A DNA stretch of 64,000 bases from Planococcus citreus (GCF_003664125.1 NZ_RCCP01000005.1:62001-126000), one strand, 5' to 3'. Positions 9,968-21,783 are shown, numbered from the stretch's first letter. Made by a program: numbers and translations. Notes: a model not told the origin generated them from the letters alone.

Positions 9968-10198
9968 ATGTATACACTCTACACACGGCCGAATTGTGGG
10001 CTTTGCGAAGAGGCAAAGTCAGCACTGCGACTGCTGCAGGAAGATTACCCAATTGACTTCCGGGAAATCAATATTGAAGAAGATGAACAATTGCACGAAC
10101 AATATATGCTGATGATTCCGGTGCTCACGAAACAGGAAAATGTGCTGCTCTACGGAAATTTCGGCTATGGTGAACTTTTAGAAGCGTTAATTCTTTAA
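9968..10198 (+). CDS. Small glutaredoxin-like (DUF836-type) thiol protein
   Basis: A 76-aa protein with a thioredoxin-like fold and the redox motif C10-G-L-C13 next to the N-terminus (YTRPNCGLCEEA). The cis-proline region is visible as MIPVLTKQ. It starts at ATG 9968, fifteen bases after the TPM gene, behind AAGGGGG. Genes of this type often stand just before cggR in Bacillales. Its partner is unknown; a role as a small disulfide reductant is inferred from the fold. The stop codon lies inside a terminator hairpin. Confidence 0.85.
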   Translation: MYTLYTRPNCGLCEEAKSALRLLQEDYPIDFREINIEEDEQLHEQYMLMIPVLTKQENVLLYGNFGYGELLEALIL

Positions 10199-10209
10199 CG
10201 CTTCTTTTT
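10181..10209 (+). terminator. Terminator overlapping the end of the glutaredoxin-like gene
   Basis: GAAGCGTTAA-TTCT-TTAACGCTTC followed by TTTTT; the stop codon (10196-10198) is inside the second arm. Confidence 0.8.
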
Positions 10210-10211
10210 AT

Positions 10212-10279
10212 TTGCATAAATCTAATAGCTCGGCTACAATGAATCTAGTGGGACGTATTTATATATAGTGGGACAAAAA
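10212..10279 (+). promoter_or_regulatory. Promoter and CggR operator of the glycolytic operon
   Basis: SigA promoter TTGCAT (10212-10217), 17-bp spacer, TACAAT (10235-10240). Right at the expected start lie two direct copies of TAGTGGGAC (10246-10254 and 10266-10274), exactly 20 bp apart. The B. subtilis CggR operator is two CGGGAC-N6-TGTC units with the same 20-bp period; the second unit here also keeps the GTCC half (GGGAC-N7-GTCC). Binding should block the operon until fructose-1,6-bisphosphate releases CggR. Confidence 0.8.
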
Positions 10280-10302
10280 ACGTCCAACAAAGGGGTGGAG
10301 CG

Positions 10303-11346
10303 ATGGATCCAGTTCTGCAAGCGCAAGTGCATTTATTGCCTGAACTGCCAAGCTTGCTGAAAAAGCGCTATAGCATCCTCGAGCTGATTCAAACTGAACA
10401 GCCCGTTGGAAGGCGCACAATCAGCGAGATGACAGGCGCAGCCGAAAGGGAAATCCGCAAAGAGACCGATTTATTGAGGGACCAAGCCTTGATCGAAATG
10501 AGCAAGAGCGGCATGAGCCTGACGATACTGGGAGACGATGTTCTTGACCAACTCCGTGAGCTGGTCAAGGAATTGGCCGGGACCGCTGAGCTTGAAATGG
10601 GGCTGCAAGCGAAACTCGGCATCAAACAAGCCGTCGTCCTGCCAGGGGATAGCGACCGGCTATCATCGGTCAAAGCCGCTATCGGCAGGCAAGCCGCTCG
10701 CATTGCGGAGGAAATGTTCGAAAACTGCAGGACGATCGCTGTCACTGGCGGCAGTACGATGGCCGCCGTTGCAGCTGAAATCCGGACAGCCAAGAAAAAT
10801 CCTGCCATGCAGTTTATCGCTGCGCGAGGCGGCTTGGGGGAGGAAATGCTTCACCAGGCGAACACCATCGCTTCATCCTTTGCCGAAAAAACAGGCGGGG
10901 CTGTCCGCACGCTTTATCTGCCTGAGCATTTGAGTGCAGAAGCACTCGAAATGATGATGAAGGAACCTGTCATCAAAGAAATGATGGAGCTGTATGACCG
11001 GACGGATTTAGTCATCCATGGAATCGGCGATGCCGAAGAGATGGCCATCAGGCGCCGCTCTTCCGTGAACGAAGTCGAACAGATCAAAACAGGCGGAGCT
11101 GTTAGCGAAGCCTTCGGTTATTATTTCGATAAAACCGGAAAAATAGTTTATCGCATCCCAACAGCGGGCATTCAATTAGAGCAGGTCCAAAAAGCACCGG
11201 GCATCATGGCGGTCGCCGGAGGACGCACAAAAGCGCGTGCCATCGAATCTTATTTCCAGGCCGCGCCTGAACGCACCATCCTCGTTACAGACGAAGGAGC
11301 AGCAAGGGCAATACTCAACCAAACAACAAAATTGGAGGAATTATAA
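10303..11346 (+). CDS. cggR: Central glycolytic genes regulator CggR
   Basis: A 347-aa SorC/DeoR-family repressor. The N-terminal ~100 residues hold a winged helix-turn-helix (QPVGRRTISEMTGAAEREIRKETDLL); the remainder is the sugar-phosphate-binding domain (for example TIAVTGGSTMAAVAAEI and DLVIHGIGDAEEMA). In B. subtilis it represses gapA-pgk-tpiA-pgm-eno and is inactivated by fructose-1,6-bisphosphate. It starts at ATG 10303 behind AAAGGGGTGGAG and is the first gene of the operon it controls. The stop codon is directly adjacent to the gapA start. Confidence 0.96.
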   Translation: MDPVLQAQVHLLPELPSLLKKRYSILELIQTEQPVGRRTISEMTGAAEREIRKETDLLRDQALIEMSKSGMSLTILGDDVLDQLRELVKELAGTAELEMGLQAKLGIKQAVVLPGDSDRLSSVKAAIGRQAARIAEEMFENCRTIAVTGGSTMAAVAAEIRTAKKNPAMQFIAARGGLGEEMLHQANTIASSFAEKTGGAVRTLYLPEHLSAEALEMMMKEPVIKEMMELYDRTDLVIHGIGDAEEMAIRRRSSVNEVEQIKTGGAVSEAFGYYFDKTGKIVYRIPTAGIQLEQVQKAPGIMAVAGGRTKARAIESYFQAAPERTILVTDEGAARAILNQTTKLEEL

Positions 11347-12354
11347 ATGACTTTAAAATTAGCAATCAATGGTTTTGGCCGCATCGGCCGTGTCGTATTC
11401 CGTGAAGCAATGCAAAACAGTGAAGTGGAAGTAGTAGCAGTCAATGACCTAACAGATGCAGCTATGCTGGCACACCTTTTGAAATACGATTCAGTTCACG
11501 GAACATTGGACGCTGAAGTTACAGCAGAAGGCAATTCAATCTTCGTCGATGGCAAGGAAATCAAAGTATTCGCTGAAAAAGACCCAGCGCAATTGCCTTG
11601 GAAAGAGCACCAAATCGACATCGTTCTGGAATCGACAGGAATCTTCACAACAGAAGAAAAAGCTTCTAAGCACATCGAAGCTGGAGCTAAGAAAGTCATC
11701 CTTTCAGCTCCTGGCAAAAATGGCATGAAAATGTTGGTTATGGGCGTTAACGAAGAAACTTACAACCCAGAAGAGCATCATGTCGTTTCCAATGCATCTT
11801 GCACAACAAACGGCTTGTCCGGCATCTCTAAAGTGTTGAACGAAAAATTCGGCATCAAGAAAGCCATGATGACAACGATCCACTCTTACACGAACGACCA
11901 AGCATTGCTTGATGCGCCTCACTCTGACTACCGCCGTGCGCGTGCAGCAGCTGAGTCGATGATCCCGACAACTACTGGCGCAGCGAAATCCGTTGCAAAA
12001 GTATTGCCTGAACTTGAAGGCAAAATCGATGGCATGGCGATCCGCGTTCCAACACCGAACGTTTCATTGATCGACCTTGTTGCTGAACTTGAAACAGAAG
12101 CATCTGTTGAAGAAGTGAACCAAGCGCTTAAAGAAGCGACTGAAAACGAGTTGAAAGGCTACTTGGAATACAGCGAACTTCCGCTTGTCTCACGCGACTA
12201 TAACGGCAACACAGCTTCCGCTACAGTAGATGCTCAATCTACAATGTCCCTAGGCGGAAACATGGTGAAAGTTCTTGCTTGGTACGACAACGAATCCGGC
12301 TACTCTGCACGCTGTGTAGACTTAGCTGTACACATGTACAAAAAAGGGCTGTAA
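11347..12354 (+). CDS. gapA: Glyceraldehyde-3-phosphate dehydrogenase (glycolytic, NAD)
   Basis: A 335-aa tetrameric enzyme oxidising glyceraldehyde 3-phosphate to 1,3-bisphosphoglycerate. The NAD-binding loop NGFGRIGR is at residues 8-15, the catalytic Cys152 lies in SNASCTTNGL, and the C-terminal signature WYDNESGYSARCVDL is complete. Codon use is visibly biased towards AT-ending codons compared with cggR, as expected for a highly expressed gene. It follows cggR with no gap, and a strong hairpin lies between it and pgk, which could raise gapA message relative to the downstream genes. Confidence 0.98.
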   Translation: MTLKLAINGFGRIGRVVFREAMQNSEVEVVAVNDLTDAAMLAHLLKYDSVHGTLDAEVTAEGNSIFVDGKEIKVFAEKDPAQLPWKEHQIDIVLESTGIFTTEEKASKHIEAGAKKVILSAPGKNGMKMLVMGVNEETYNPEEHHVVSNASCTTNGLSGISKVLNEKFGIKKAMMTTIHSYTNDQALLDAPHSDYRRARAAAESMIPTTTGAAKSVAKVLPELEGKIDGMAIRVPTPNVSLIDLVAELETEASVEEVNQALKEATENELKGYLEYSELPLVSRDYNGNTASATVDAQSTMSLGGNMVKVLAWYDNESGYSARCVDLAVHMYKKGL

Positions 12355-12405
12355 GCTGAAAATCATAGCTTAATTACCAATGAACCTCTATAATAAAGAG
12401 GGTAA

Positions 12406-12441
12406 AAGGGGTGGGGAATTTACCCCACCCCTTATTTTTTT
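12406..12441 (+). terminator. Strong hairpin with T-run between gapA and pgk
   Basis: Eleven perfect base pairs AAGGGGTGGGG / CCCCACCCCTT and seven T residues. It is a full intrinsic terminator inside the glycolytic operon and should be leaky if pgk-eno depend on the cggR promoter; I see no obvious second promoter before pgk. Confidence 0.8.
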
Positions 12442-12464
12442 GAATATAATTAGGAGGTATTTTC

Positions 12465-13649
12465 ATGCTGCAGAAAATGACCATGAAAGACTTGGATTTG
12501 AAAGGGAAACGCGTATTTTGCCGTGTAGATTTCAACGTACCGATGGAAGACGGGAAAGTGACAGACGACACGCGCATCCGTGCCGCGATGCCGACGATCG
12601 AGTATTTGGTCGAACAAGGCGCAAAAGTCATCTTGGCAAGCCATCTCGGACGCCCGAAAGGCCAAGTTAACGAAGACATGAGATTAGCAGCGGCAGGCGC
12701 ACGGTTGGCCGAATTGCTCGGTAGCGACGTGAAATGCCTTGAAGAATCCGTAGGGGACACTGTGGAGCAGGAAATCGCTTCTCTTGAGTCCGGCGAAATT
12801 CTGTTGCTTGAAAACGTCCGTTTCCATGCAGGCGAAGAAAAGAACGATCCGGAACTCGCGAAACAATTTGCGGCTTTGGCCGACGTATTCGTCAACGATG
12901 CATTCGGCGCTGCGCATAGAGCGCATGCTTCCACTGCAGGAATCGCCGAACACTTGCCGGCAGTATCAGGCCTGTTGCTCGAAAAAGAGCTGGATGTTCT
13001 CGGCAAAGCTTTATCAGAACCGGACCGTCCGTTTACTGCCATCATCGGAGGGGCGAAAGTAAAAGACAAAATAGGCGTCATCGACCATCTGCTCGACAAA
13101 GTTGATAACTTGATTATCGGTGGCGGTTTGTCTTATACCTTCATCAAAGCGCTCGGCCATGAAATCGGCAATTCACTTGTGGAAGAAGACAAACTCGACC
13201 TTGCCAAATCATTTATCGACAAAGCGAAGGAAAAAGGCGTGAAGTTCTATCTGCCGGTTGATGCGACAGTCGCGAACGAGTTTTCGAAAGATGCAGAGAC
13301 TAAAACGGTGAAAATCGAAGAAATTCCGTCCGATTGGATGGGGCTGGATATCGGGCCAGAAACAGCGAAAATGTATGCCGATGTCATCAACCAGTCGAAG
13401 CTCATCATCTGGAACGGACCGATGGGCGTATTCGAAATGGAAGCTTTTGCAAACGGCACGAAATCCGTCGCTCAAGCGATGGCAGAAACACCAGGCTATA
13501 CAGTCATCGGCGGCGGCGATTCCGCAGCAGCAGTCGAGAAATTCCATGTGGCAGATAAAATGGACCATATTTCAACAGGCGGCGGAGCTTCTCTGGAGTT
13601 CATGGAAGGCAAGGATTTGCCAGGCGTTACCGCATTAACTGATAAATAA
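12465..13649 (+). CDS. pgk: Phosphoglycerate kinase
   Basis: A 394-aa two-domain kinase that transfers the acyl phosphate of 1,3-bisphosphoglycerate to ADP. The substrate-binding N-terminal motif CRVDFNVPM is followed by SHLGRPKG; the nucleotide-binding C-terminal domain shows [20 protein letters not shown] and GGGDSAAA. It starts at ATG 12465 behind an AGGAGGT ribosome-binding site. It stands between gapA and tpiA in the standard glycolytic order and has normal length. Confidence 0.98.
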   Translation: MLQKMTMKDLDLKGKRVFCRVDFNVPMEDGKVTDDTRIRAAMPTIEYLVEQGAKVILASHLGRPKGQVNEDMRLAAAGARLAELLGSDVKCLEESVGDTVEQEIASLESGEILLLENVRFHAGEEKNDPELAKQFAALADVFVNDAFGAAHRAHASTAGIAEHLPAVSGLLLEKELDVLGKALSEPDRPFTAIIGGAKVKDKIGVIDHLLDKVDNLIIGGGLSYTFIKALGHEIGNSLVEEDKLDLAKSFIDKAKEKGVKFYLPVDATVANEFSKDAETKTVKIEEIPSDWMGLDIGPETAKMYADVINQSKLIIWNGPMGVFEMEAFANGTKSVAQAMAETPGYTVIGGGDSAAAVEKFHVADKMDHISTGGGASLEFMEGKDLPGVTALTDK

Positions 13650-13662
13650 AGGGAGTGTTTTT

Positions 13663-14424
13663 GTGAGAAAACCGATCATTGCAGGAAACTGGAAAATGTA
13701 TAAAACAGCATCACAAGCGAAGGAATTTGTAGAAAAAGTAAACGGCCTAGTGCCGGATGCTGAAAAGCTTGATTCTGTCATTTGTGCTCCGGCTCTATAC
13801 TTGACGCAATTAGTCGATGCTGCAGAAAACAGCGCATTGAAAATTGGCGCACAGACGATGCACGATAAAGGCGAAGGCGCATTCACTGGTGAAATCAGCC
13901 CTGTACAATTGGCAGATATCGGCGTCAGCTACGTCATTATCGGCCATTCTGAACGCCGCCAGTATTTCAATGAAACCGATGAAACAGTCAATGCAAAAGT
14001 GAAGTCGGCATTTTCGCATCAATTGACGCCGATCCTTTGTGTCGGTGAAACGGACGAACAGCGCGAAGCGGGCCAAATGGAAAGCATCGTGGAATCGCAA
14101 GTCGAAAAAGCAGTAGAAGGATTGACCGATGCACAAATCGCTGAGCTAGTCATTGCTTACGAGCCAATCTGGGCAATCGGAACAGGCAAAACAGCGACAG
14201 CTGAAGACGCCAACGAAGCTTGTGGCATCGTGCGCAAGAAAATTGTATCGCTTTACAGCGATGAAACGGCTGAAAAAGTCCGCATCCAGTACGGCGGAAG
14301 CGTGAAACCTGCCAATATCCAGGAATTACTCTCGATGGAGCATATCGACGGCGCATTAGTCGGCGGGGCGAGCTTGGAAACGGAATCGTTCGTCAAATTG
14401 TTGGAGGCGGGTTCAAATGCGTAA
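13663..14424 (+). CDS. tpiA: Triosephosphate isomerase
   Basis: A 253-aa (beta-alpha)8 barrel interconverting dihydroxyacetone phosphate and glyceraldehyde 3-phosphate. The catalytic Lys lies in GNWKMYK, the catalytic His in IIGHSERR, and the catalytic Glu with the phosphate-gripping loop in [12 protein letters not shown]. It starts at GTG 13663 behind GGGAG. Its 3' end overlaps gpmI by eight bases, which couples the two. Confidence 0.98.
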   Translation: MRKPIIAGNWKMYKTASQAKEFVEKVNGLVPDAEKLDSVICAPALYLTQLVDAAENSALKIGAQTMHDKGEGAFTGEISPVQLADIGVSYVIIGHSERRQYFNETDETVNAKVKSAFSHQLTPILCVGETDEQREAGQMESIVESQVEKAVEGLTDAQIAELVIAYEPIWAIGTGKTATAEDANEACGIVRKKIVSLYSDETAEKVRIQYGGSVKPANIQELLSMEHIDGALVGGASLETESFVKLLEAGSNA

Positions 14425-15949
14425 AACGGCACATCCGGCAGCGTTAATCATCTTGGATGGCTTCGGCTGCCGCGAAGAAACCGCTGGAAATGCAGTTGCA
14501 CAAGCGCATAAACCGAATTTCGACAGACTTTGGAACGACTATCCCCATGAATTGCTGACTGCTTCCGGTGAAGCGGTCGGTTTGCCGGACGGGCAAATGG
14601 GCAATTCCGAAGTCGGCCATTTGAATATCGGTGCGGGCCGCATTGTTTACCAAAATTTGACACGCATCCACAAATCGATCAAAGACGGCGATTTCTTTGA
14701 AAATGCCGCATTCCTGGATGCTGTCATGAACGCCAAAGAAAACGGTAAAGCTTTGCATGTCATGGGCTTGCTTAGCGATGGGGGCGTCCATAGCCATTAT
14801 GAGCACCTGTTCGCTTTATTGCGCCTCGCGAAACAGCAAGGCTTGAGTGAAGTCTATGTACACGGATTTTTGGACGGCCGCGATGTCGGGCCGAAAACCG
14901 CGCTCCATTATATAGAAGAAACTGAAAAACAAATGCAGCAAATCGGCATTGGGCGTTTTGCCTCCATCAGTGGGCGTTATTATGCTATGGACCGCGACAA
15001 GCGCTGGGAACGCGTCGAGCTCGCGTACCGCGCGATGGTCGACGGGAGCGGACCAAGTGCCAGTTCCGCTGCGGAAGGTGTAGAAGCATCTTACGCGGAA
15101 GGAATTGTCGATGAATTCGTCCTGCCGTTTACGGTCGTGAAAGAAGGGGAAGCGCCTGCTGTCATCGAATCAGGGGACTCCGTCATCTTCTTCAATTTCC
15201 GTCCGGACCGGGCCATCCAGTTGACGACCGTATTGACTCGTCCCGATTTTGCCCATTTCCCGTTGAGCATCCAGCATCCGAAAGATCTGGTGTTCATCAG
15301 TTTCACGACTTACAGTGAAGAATTGAAGACCCGTATTGCTTACGGCAACGTCAATTTGGTGAATACCATCGGGGAAGTATTATCGGTGAACGGCATGACG
15401 CAATTGCGCATTGCCGAAACCGAGAAATACCCGCACGTCACCTTCTTCATGAGCGGCGGGCGGGAAGAGGTTTTCCCAGGGGAAGACCGCATTCTCGTGT
15501 CATCACCGAAAGTGGCGACTTACGATTTGCAGCCTGAAATGAGTGCCTATGAAGTGACCGACCGTCTCGTCGAACAAATCGATGCAGGCGCACACGATGC
15601 AATCATCTTGAACTTCGCCAATCCAGACATGGTCGGTCATAGCGGCATGCTCGAGCCGACAATCAAGGCAGTCGAAGTCGTGGATGAATGTCTCGGCCGT
15701 ATCGTTGAAGCACTCCACCGCCAAGGCGGATCGGCGCTCATCACTGCCGACCACGGCAACGCAGACGAAGTGCTGACAGAAGACGGCTTACCGATGACGG
15801 CACATACGACTAACAAAGTGCCCGTCATTTTGACGAAGCACGGCGAAGTCTTGCGCAGCGGCGGCATTCTAGCGGATCTCGCACCAACGATCCTTAAGTT
15901 GCTCGATGTTGAGCAGCCAAAAGAGATGACTGGAAAACCGTTGTATTAA
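14417..15949 (+). CDS. gpmI: 2,3-bisphosphoglycerate-independent phosphoglycerate mutase
   Basis: A 510-aa Mn-dependent enzyme converting 3- to 2-phosphoglycerate. The phosphatase half carries the catalytic Ser in [17 protein letters not shown], and the metal ligands appear in [14 protein letters not shown] and [10 protein letters not shown]. The middle transferase domain is typical ([24 protein letters not shown]). It is of the alkaline-phosphatase-like superfamily, not the cofactor-dependent type. The start overlaps tpiA by eight bases. Confidence 0.98.
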   Translation: MRKTAHPAALIILDGFGCREETAGNAVAQAHKPNFDRLWNDYPHELLTASGEAVGLPDGQMGNSEVGHLNIGAGRIVYQNLTRIHKSIKDGDFFENAAFLDAVMNAKENGKALHVMGLLSDGGVHSHYEHLFALLRLAKQQGLSEVYVHGFLDGRDVGPKTALHYIEETEKQMQQIGIGRFASISGRYYAMDRDKRWERVELAYRAMVDGSGPSASSAAEGVEASYAEGIVDEFVLPFTVVKEGEAPAVIESGDSVIFFNFRPDRAIQLTTVLTRPDFAHFPLSIQHPKDLVFISFTTYSEELKTRIAYGNVNLVNTIGEVLSVNGMTQLRIAETEKYPHVTFFMSGGREEVFPGEDRILVSSPKVATYDLQPEMSAYEVTDRLVEQIDAGAHDAIILNFANPDMVGHSGMLEPTIKAVEVVDECLGRIVEALHRQGGSALITADHGNADEVLTEDGLPMTAHTTNKVPVILTKHGEVLRSGGILADLAPTILKLLDVEQPKEMTGKPLY

Positions 15950-15967
15950 AACATTTATACAAATTGA

Positions 15968-17293
<1,326 letters not shown>

Positions 17294-17311
17294 TAGTGAA
17301 TAGGTGAGGGG

Positions 17312-17344
17312 AAGCTGCCGGAGATTTTTTCCGGCAGCTTTTCT
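17312..17344 (+). terminator. Terminator of the glycolytic operon
   Basis: AAGCTGCCGGA / TCCGGCAGCTT with a short T-rich loop and T-run. Confidence 0.85.
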
Positions 17345-17363
17345 GTTACAGTGGATAAAGATT

Positions 17364-17558
17364 CCGCTACAGGGGGACGCTTTCCAGAGGGCTCGCATTG
17401 AGCCGCTTCGGCGCTTCGCAAAACCCACCTGCTCAACTCTCATGATGTTCGAGCTTCGCAAACGAAAACGCTCAATGCCTTTCGCGTTTCTGCTTGCAGG
17501 GTCTCAATTGTCTCGCTGTTCCTCTTGGAGTCGCCCCCTTCCGCTTCATCTATAGCGG
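17364..17558 (-). repeat. Intergenic palindromic repeat, copy A
   Basis: About 195 bp between eno and secG that can fold on itself. The ends are CCGCTACAG and CTATAGCGG (inverted, one mismatch). Read on the minus strand it carries the family core seen in the other copies: GGCGACTCC near the start, GAGACCCTGCA, GAAGCGGCT, and GGAAAGCGTCC near the end. It is in the opposite orientation to copies B, D and E. The 83-codon open frame across it is not a gene. Confidence 0.7.
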
Positions 17559-17696
17559 GTTTGTAAAATAGAATTAAAATAGATTATTATTGTTTTCAGG
17601 CTAGACATTGTAAATGTTCCTCACCAACAGATTCAAAAAAGAATGAACAGAAAAAGATGAAATGGTCTAAACTATTTGTATTTTTTAGGGGCTCTA

Positions 17697-17725
17697 TTGC
17701 TTGAGGTTTCAATTTTTGGTAAACT
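17697..17725 (+). promoter_or_regulatory. Candidate SigA promoter for secG
   Basis: TTGCTT (17697-17702), 17-bp spacer, TAAACT (17720-17725), 40 bases before the secG start. The 470-base gap between eno and secG otherwise holds only the eno terminator and repeat copy A. Confidence 0.6.
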
Positions 17726-17764
17726 AGAGTTTGTTGTGAAGGTTCTTTTCAGGAGGTGGTATTT

Positions 17765-17992
17765 ATGCATACATTGTTAATGACATTACTTCTTATCGTC
17801 TCGATCGCTTTGATTGTTGTCGTTCTATTGCAATCAGGGAAAAGTGCAGGCCTTTCAGGAGCCATCTCCGGTGGAGCAGAGCAACTTTTTGGCAAGCAAA
17901 AAGCCCGTGGGTTGGATCTTGTCCTACACCGGGTGACGATCGTCCTTGCTGCCTTATTCTTTATTCTGGCTATCGCCGTAACGAAAGTATAA
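17765..17992 (+). CDS. secG: Preprotein translocase subunit SecG
   Basis: A 75-aa membrane protein of the SecYEG channel. Two membrane helices are visible (residues ~2-21 and ~52-72) separated by the conserved loop [21 protein letters not shown]. It starts at ATG 17765 behind AGGAGGTGG; a GTG nine bases earlier is in frame but overlaps the ribosome-binding site. Gene order secG-esterase-rnr-smpB-ssrA is as in B. subtilis. A G-U rich terminator follows. Confidence 0.95.
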   Translation: MHTLLMTLLLIVSIALIVVVLLQSGKSAGLSGAISGGAEQLFGKQKARGLDLVLHRVTIVLAALFFILAIAVTKV

Positions 17993-18004
17993 TGTAGAGC
18001 ACAT

Positions 18005-18036
18005 CGCCTGACCATTTAGTGGTTGGGCGTTTTCTT
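18005..18036 (+). terminator. Terminator after secG
   Basis: CGCCTGACCA / TGGTTGGGCG (two G-U pairs), five-base loop, T-run. Confidence 0.75.
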
Positions 18037-18099
18037 TTAGGGGAAATTGGGCACTGGCCTATATAATATAGTAAGTAAATTTAGTTGGAGGGAACATTT

Positions 18100-18846
18100 A
18101 TGCGCATTTCACAACCGAAACCATTCTTCTTTGAGCAAGGGCCGCGTGCAGTTCTGTTATTGCACGGCTTTACCGGCAATTCCGCAGATGTCCGGATGCT
18201 CGGGCGATTCTTGGAAACAAAAGGCTACACAAGCATCGCGCCGCATTACGCAGGGCATGGTGTGGCGCCGGAGAAGCTGGTGGAGACAGGTCCCGTAGAT
18301 TGGTGGAAAGACGTCGAACAGGCGTATCAAACACTGGTCGACAAGGGATACCAGGAGATTGCGGTGGCCGGCTTGTCGCTCGGCGGCGTATTCAGCTTGA
18401 AACTAGGGTATACAAAGCCTATCAAGGGCATTGTGACGATGTGTGCGCCGATGCACATGAAATCCACCGACCTGATGTACCAGGGCGTTTTGGAGTATGC
18501 CCGTGAATACAAGAAATATGAAGGAAAAGATGATAAGCTTATCGAAGAAGAGATGAAGAAGTTCGAGGAAAAGCCGATGGAAACACTCGCTGAATTGCGT
18601 GAGTTGATCGGTGAAGTACGGAACAACGTCGATCATGTCTATGCACCGCTTTTCGTCGTCCAAGGCTCGTTGGACAAAGTCATCAATATAGAGTCTGCGA
18701 ACATCATCCACGACGAAGCGGAGTCGACTGACAAGCGAATCAAATGGTATGAGAAATCAGGCCATGTCATTACGCTAGATCAGGAGAAAAAGCAATTGCA
18801 TGAAGATATATACGAGTTTCTCGAATCGCTCGACTGGAGCGTGTGA
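18100..18846 (+). CDS. est: Carboxylesterase (Est30/YvaK family)
   Basis: A 248-aa alpha/beta hydrolase acting on short-chain carboxylic esters. The nucleophile is about Ser93 in the elbow GLSLGG; the oxyanion region is LLHGFTGNS near residues 20-28; the acid lies in [10 protein letters not shown] and the His in KSGHVITLD. Size and motifs match Bacillus Est30. The frame is open five codons upstream, but ATG 18100 sits behind TTGGAGGG. Its stop overlaps the open frame of rnr. The natural substrate is not known. Confidence 0.93.
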   Translation: MRISQPKPFFFEQGPRAVLLLHGFTGNSADVRMLGRFLETKGYTSIAPHYAGHGVAPEKLVETGPVDWWKDVEQAYQTLVDKGYQEIAVAGLSLGGVFSLKLGYTKPIKGIVTMCAPMHMKSTDLMYQGVLEYAREYKKYEGKDDKLIEEEMKKFEEKPMETLAELRELIGEVRNNVDHVYAPLFVVQGSLDKVINIESANIIHDEAESTDKRIKWYEKSGHVITLDQEKKQLHEDIYEFLESLDWSV

Positions 18847-18872
18847 GACGGTCTCAAAAGGAGGAGTTAGGA

Positions 18873-21191
18873 TTGGGCAAGAATGAACAGTCATTGGATC
18901 AGCGTCTATTGGCCTTTATGCGCGAAGAAGCATACAAGCCATTAACGGTGACAGAAATTGAAGAACAGTTCGGCTTTGAAGACGCCGACGAATTTAAGGA
19001 ATTGGTGAAGACACTCGTCAAGCTCGAAGAAAAAGGCGAATTGGTGCGTTCACGTTCGAATCGCTACGGTGTGCCGGATCGCATGAACTTGATGCGCGGC
19101 AAATTCATCGGCCATGCCAAAGGCTTCGGCTTTTTTGCGCCTGAAGAAGCAGGCCTCGACGATGTCTTTATCCCGCCGAATGAAGTGAACGGAGCGGTAA
19201 ACGGCGATACAGTCATGATCCGTGTTTCTGAAGGGTCATCTGGAGACCGCCGCGAAGGATCCGTCATCCGCATCTTGGAACGCGGCACAACGAAAGTCGT
19301 CGGCACGTTCCAGGCGAACAAAGGCTTTGGCTTTGTCGTCACGGATGACAAGAAAATGAATATGGATATCTTTATTGCTAAAGACGATACACTCGGTGCC
19401 GTCGACGGCCATAAAGTCGTCGTCGAAATCACCGGCTGGCCGGAAGGGCGTTTATCCGCAACGGGCATGGTTACACAAGTGCTCGGGCACAAAAACGATC
19501 CAGGCGTCGATATTTTGTCGATCATCCACAAATACGGCATCGAAGTGGAATTCCCGCAGGATGTGCTGGACCAAGCAAATGCCGTGCCGGACCAAATCGA
19601 TCCTGAAGACTTGAATGACCGACGCGATTTGCGCGATGAGCAGATTGTGACGATTGACGGGGCGGATGCGAAAGATTTGGATGATGCTATTCAAGTCAAG
19701 AAGTTTGAAGATGGCACATACAAACTCGGCGTCCATATTGCAGACGTCAGCCATTATGTGACGGAAGGTTCTGCCATAGACCGGGAAGCTTACGACCGCG
19801 CGACCAGCATTTACTTGACGGACCGCGTCATTCCGATGATTCCGCACCGCTTGTCGAACGGCATCTGCTCGCTCAACCCGCAAGTTGACCGTTTGACTTT
19901 GTCTTGTGAAATGATTTTCAACGACAAAGGGGAAGTGTTGTCCCACGATATTTTCCAGAGCGTCATCAATACAACGGCACGCATGACCTATACCGACGTA
20001 TACGAAATTCTTGAAAAAGACAATCAGGAATTGAAAGAACAATATGCTGAACTGGTTCCGATGTTCGAATTGATGAAAGAACTTTCAGCTGTCTTGCATC
20101 AGCGCCGTATGACACGCGGAGCGATCGACTTTGACTTTAAAGAGTCCAAAGTAATTGTGGATGATGAAGGTTATCCGATTGATATTGTCGTTCGTGAGCG
20201 CACAGTTGCTGAACGTTTGATCGAAGAATTCATGCTCGCAGCGAACGAAACCGTCGCGGAACATTTTCATCGCATGGATGTGCCGTCGCTATACCGCATT
20301 CACGAAGAACCGAAAACGGAAAAATTGCAGCGCTTTTTCGAATTCATTACGAATTTCGGTATTACTGTGAAAGGTTCAGGGGATGAAGTTTCTCCGAAGG
20401 CTTTGCAGGAAATCATCGAATCTATCGCAGGCAAGCCTGAAGAGCCCGTTGTTTCGACGATGATGTTGCGCTCGATGCAGCAGGCGAAATATTCTTCACA
20501 TAGCCTTGGCCATTTCGGTTTATCGACGGAATTCTATACGCATTTCACGTCGCCGATCCGCCGCTATCCGGATTTGATTATCCATCGTCTGATCCGCACG
20601 TATTTGATCGAAAAAGACTTGTCGAAAAAGACAATTCGCCATTGGGAAGCGGAAATGGATGATATCGCAACTCACACATCTGACCGTGAACGCCGTGCAG
20701 TGGAAGCGGAGCGCGATACGGATGCACTGAAGAAAACACAGTATATGGCAGATAAAGTCGGAGAAGAATTCGACGGCATTGTGTCATCTGTGACGAACTT
20801 CGGCATGTTTGTCGAGCTGCCGAATACCATCGAAGGTTTGGTCCATGTATCCAACTTGACGGATGATTATTATCAGTTTGATGACCGTCAGATGATGATG
20901 ATCGGCGAACGAACCAAGCGCCAGTTCCGCATCGGTGATGAAGTCAAAGTACGGGTTATCGGTGTCAAACCGGAAGAGTCATCCATCGACTTTGAAATCG
21001 TCGGCATGACGCAAAATACGCGCCGCAGTTCGCGCAAGGAAACACCGAAAGTGATTCGCAGCGGACGTAATGGCGATAAGCCAAGAGACGGCAAAAAGCG
21101 TGGCGAAGGCGGGGCAGACCGCAAGCCGAAAAACAAGAAAAAGTTTTATGAAAAGCCTGCCAAACAGCAAGGCCGTAACAAGAAGAAATAA
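18873..21191 (+). CDS. rnr: Ribonuclease R
   Basis: A 3'-5' exoribonuclease of about 772 aa that degrades structured RNA and, with SmpB-tmRNA, non-stop messages. Order of domains: N-terminal winged helix (~residues 10-70), two cold-shock RNA-binding domains (~75-230), the RNB catalytic domain with the Asp cluster ([14 protein letters not shown]), and an S1 domain ([20 protein letters not shown]), then a basic Lys/Arg-rich tail. TTG 18873 follows AAGGAGGAG and is preferred over GTG 18843. It is next to smpB and ssrA, its working partners. Confidence 0.96.
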   Translation: MGKNEQSLDQRLLAFMREEAYKPLTVTEIEEQFGFEDADEFKELVKTLVKLEEKGELVRSRSNRYGVPDRMNLMRGKFIGHAKGFGFFAPEEAGLDDVFIPPNEVNGAVNGDTVMIRVSEGSSGDRREGSVIRILERGTTKVVGTFQANKGFGFVVTDDKKMNMDIFIAKDDTLGAVDGHKVVVEITGWPEGRLSATGMVTQVLGHKNDPGVDILSIIHKYGIEVEFPQDVLDQANAVPDQIDPEDLNDRRDLRDEQIVTIDGADAKDLDDAIQVKKFEDGTYKLGVHIADVSHYVTEGSAIDREAYDRATSIYLTDRVIPMIPHRLSNGICSLNPQVDRLTLSCEMIFNDKGEVLSHDIFQSVINTTARMTYTDVYEILEKDNQELKEQYAELVPMFELMKELSAVLHQRRMTRGAIDFDFKESKVIVDDEGYPIDIVVRERTVAERLIEEFMLAANETVAEHFHRMDVPSLYRIHEEPKTEKLQRFFEFITNFGITVKGSGDEVSPKALQEIIESIAGKPEEPVVSTMMLRSMQQAKYSSHSLGHFGLSTEFYTHFTSPIRRYPDLIIHRLIRTYLIEKDLSKKTIRHWEAEMDDIATHTSDRERRAVEAERDTDALKKTQYMADKVGEEFDGIVSSVTNFGMFVELPNTIEGLVHVSNLTDDYYQFDDRQMMMIGERTKRQFRIGDEVKVRVIGVKPEESSIDFEIVGMTQNTRRSSRKETPKVIRSGRNGDKPRDGKKRGEGGADRKPKNKKKFYEKPAKQQGRNKKK

Positions 21192-21218
21192 AAAAAGCGG
21201 CCGCGTGCCGCTTTTTCC
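21190..21218 (+). terminator. Short hairpin terminator after rnr
   Basis: AAAAAGCGGC-CGCGT-GCCGCTTTTT, ending a few bases before the smpB ribosome-binding site. Confidence 0.65.
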
Positions 21219-21239
21219 AACAGTTTGAGGTGAACAGAA

Positions 21240-21704
21240 ATGGCCAAAGGAGAAGGCAAAGTAATTGCCCAGAATAAAAAAGCGGGATTCGATTTCGCGA
21301 TTGAAGAAACGATCGAAGCGGGGATTGTCCTGCTCGGTACGGAGATCAAATCCGCGAGAAGCGGCAAAGTGCAGATCAAAGATGCATTTGTCCGCATCCG
21401 GAACGGGGAAGCGTGGATTTCCAATATGCACATCTCGCCGTATGAACAAGGCAACCAGTTTAACCACGATCCGTTGCGCTCGCGCAAGCTCTTGCTCCAT
21501 AAAAAGCAGATCAACGAACTGGTCGGCAAATCGAAAGTCGAAGGTGCGGCAATCGTTCCGCTCAAGATGTATTTGAAAGACGGATATGCCAAAGTGCTGC
21601 TCGGCGTCGGTAAAGGGAAGAAGAAATACGACAAGCGCGAAGACTTGAAGAAGAAAGACGCGAAGCGGGCAATCGACCGCGCGCTCAAAGAGAGAAGCCG
21701 TTAA
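21240..21704 (+). CDS. smpB: SsrA-binding protein SmpB
   Basis: A 154-aa beta-barrel protein that binds tmRNA and brings it to stalled ribosomes. Family motifs: [28 protein letters not shown] and the basic C-terminal tail [20 protein letters not shown] that inserts into the mRNA channel. It starts at ATG 21240 behind TTTGAGGTGA. It lies directly before its RNA partner ssrA. Confidence 0.98.
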   Translation: MAKGEGKVIAQNKKAGFDFAIEETIEAGIVLLGTEIKSARSGKVQIKDAFVRIRNGEAWISNMHISPYEQGNQFNHDPLRSRKLLLHKKQINELVGKSKVEGAAIVPLKMYLKDGYAKVLLGVGKGKKKYDKREDLKKKDAKRAIDRALKERSR

Positions 21705-21706
21705 AC

Positions 21707-21735
21707 TTGAACTCTGACCTGTTTTGTCCTATACT
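21707..21735 (+). promoter_or_regulatory. SigA promoter of ssrA
   Basis: TTGAAC (21707-21712), 17-bp spacer, TATACT (21730-21735), about 50 bases before mature tmRNA. Confidence 0.75.
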
Positions 21736-21783
21736 GGTAACAGTACACCGAAGCTAAACCACTTCCGTGTTCTCTTTTAATGA

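Noticed and set aside
17304-17555. 83-codon open frame after eno
   Set aside because: It lies across the eno terminator and repeat copy A, has no ribosome-binding site, and its sequence is explained by the palindromic repeat.
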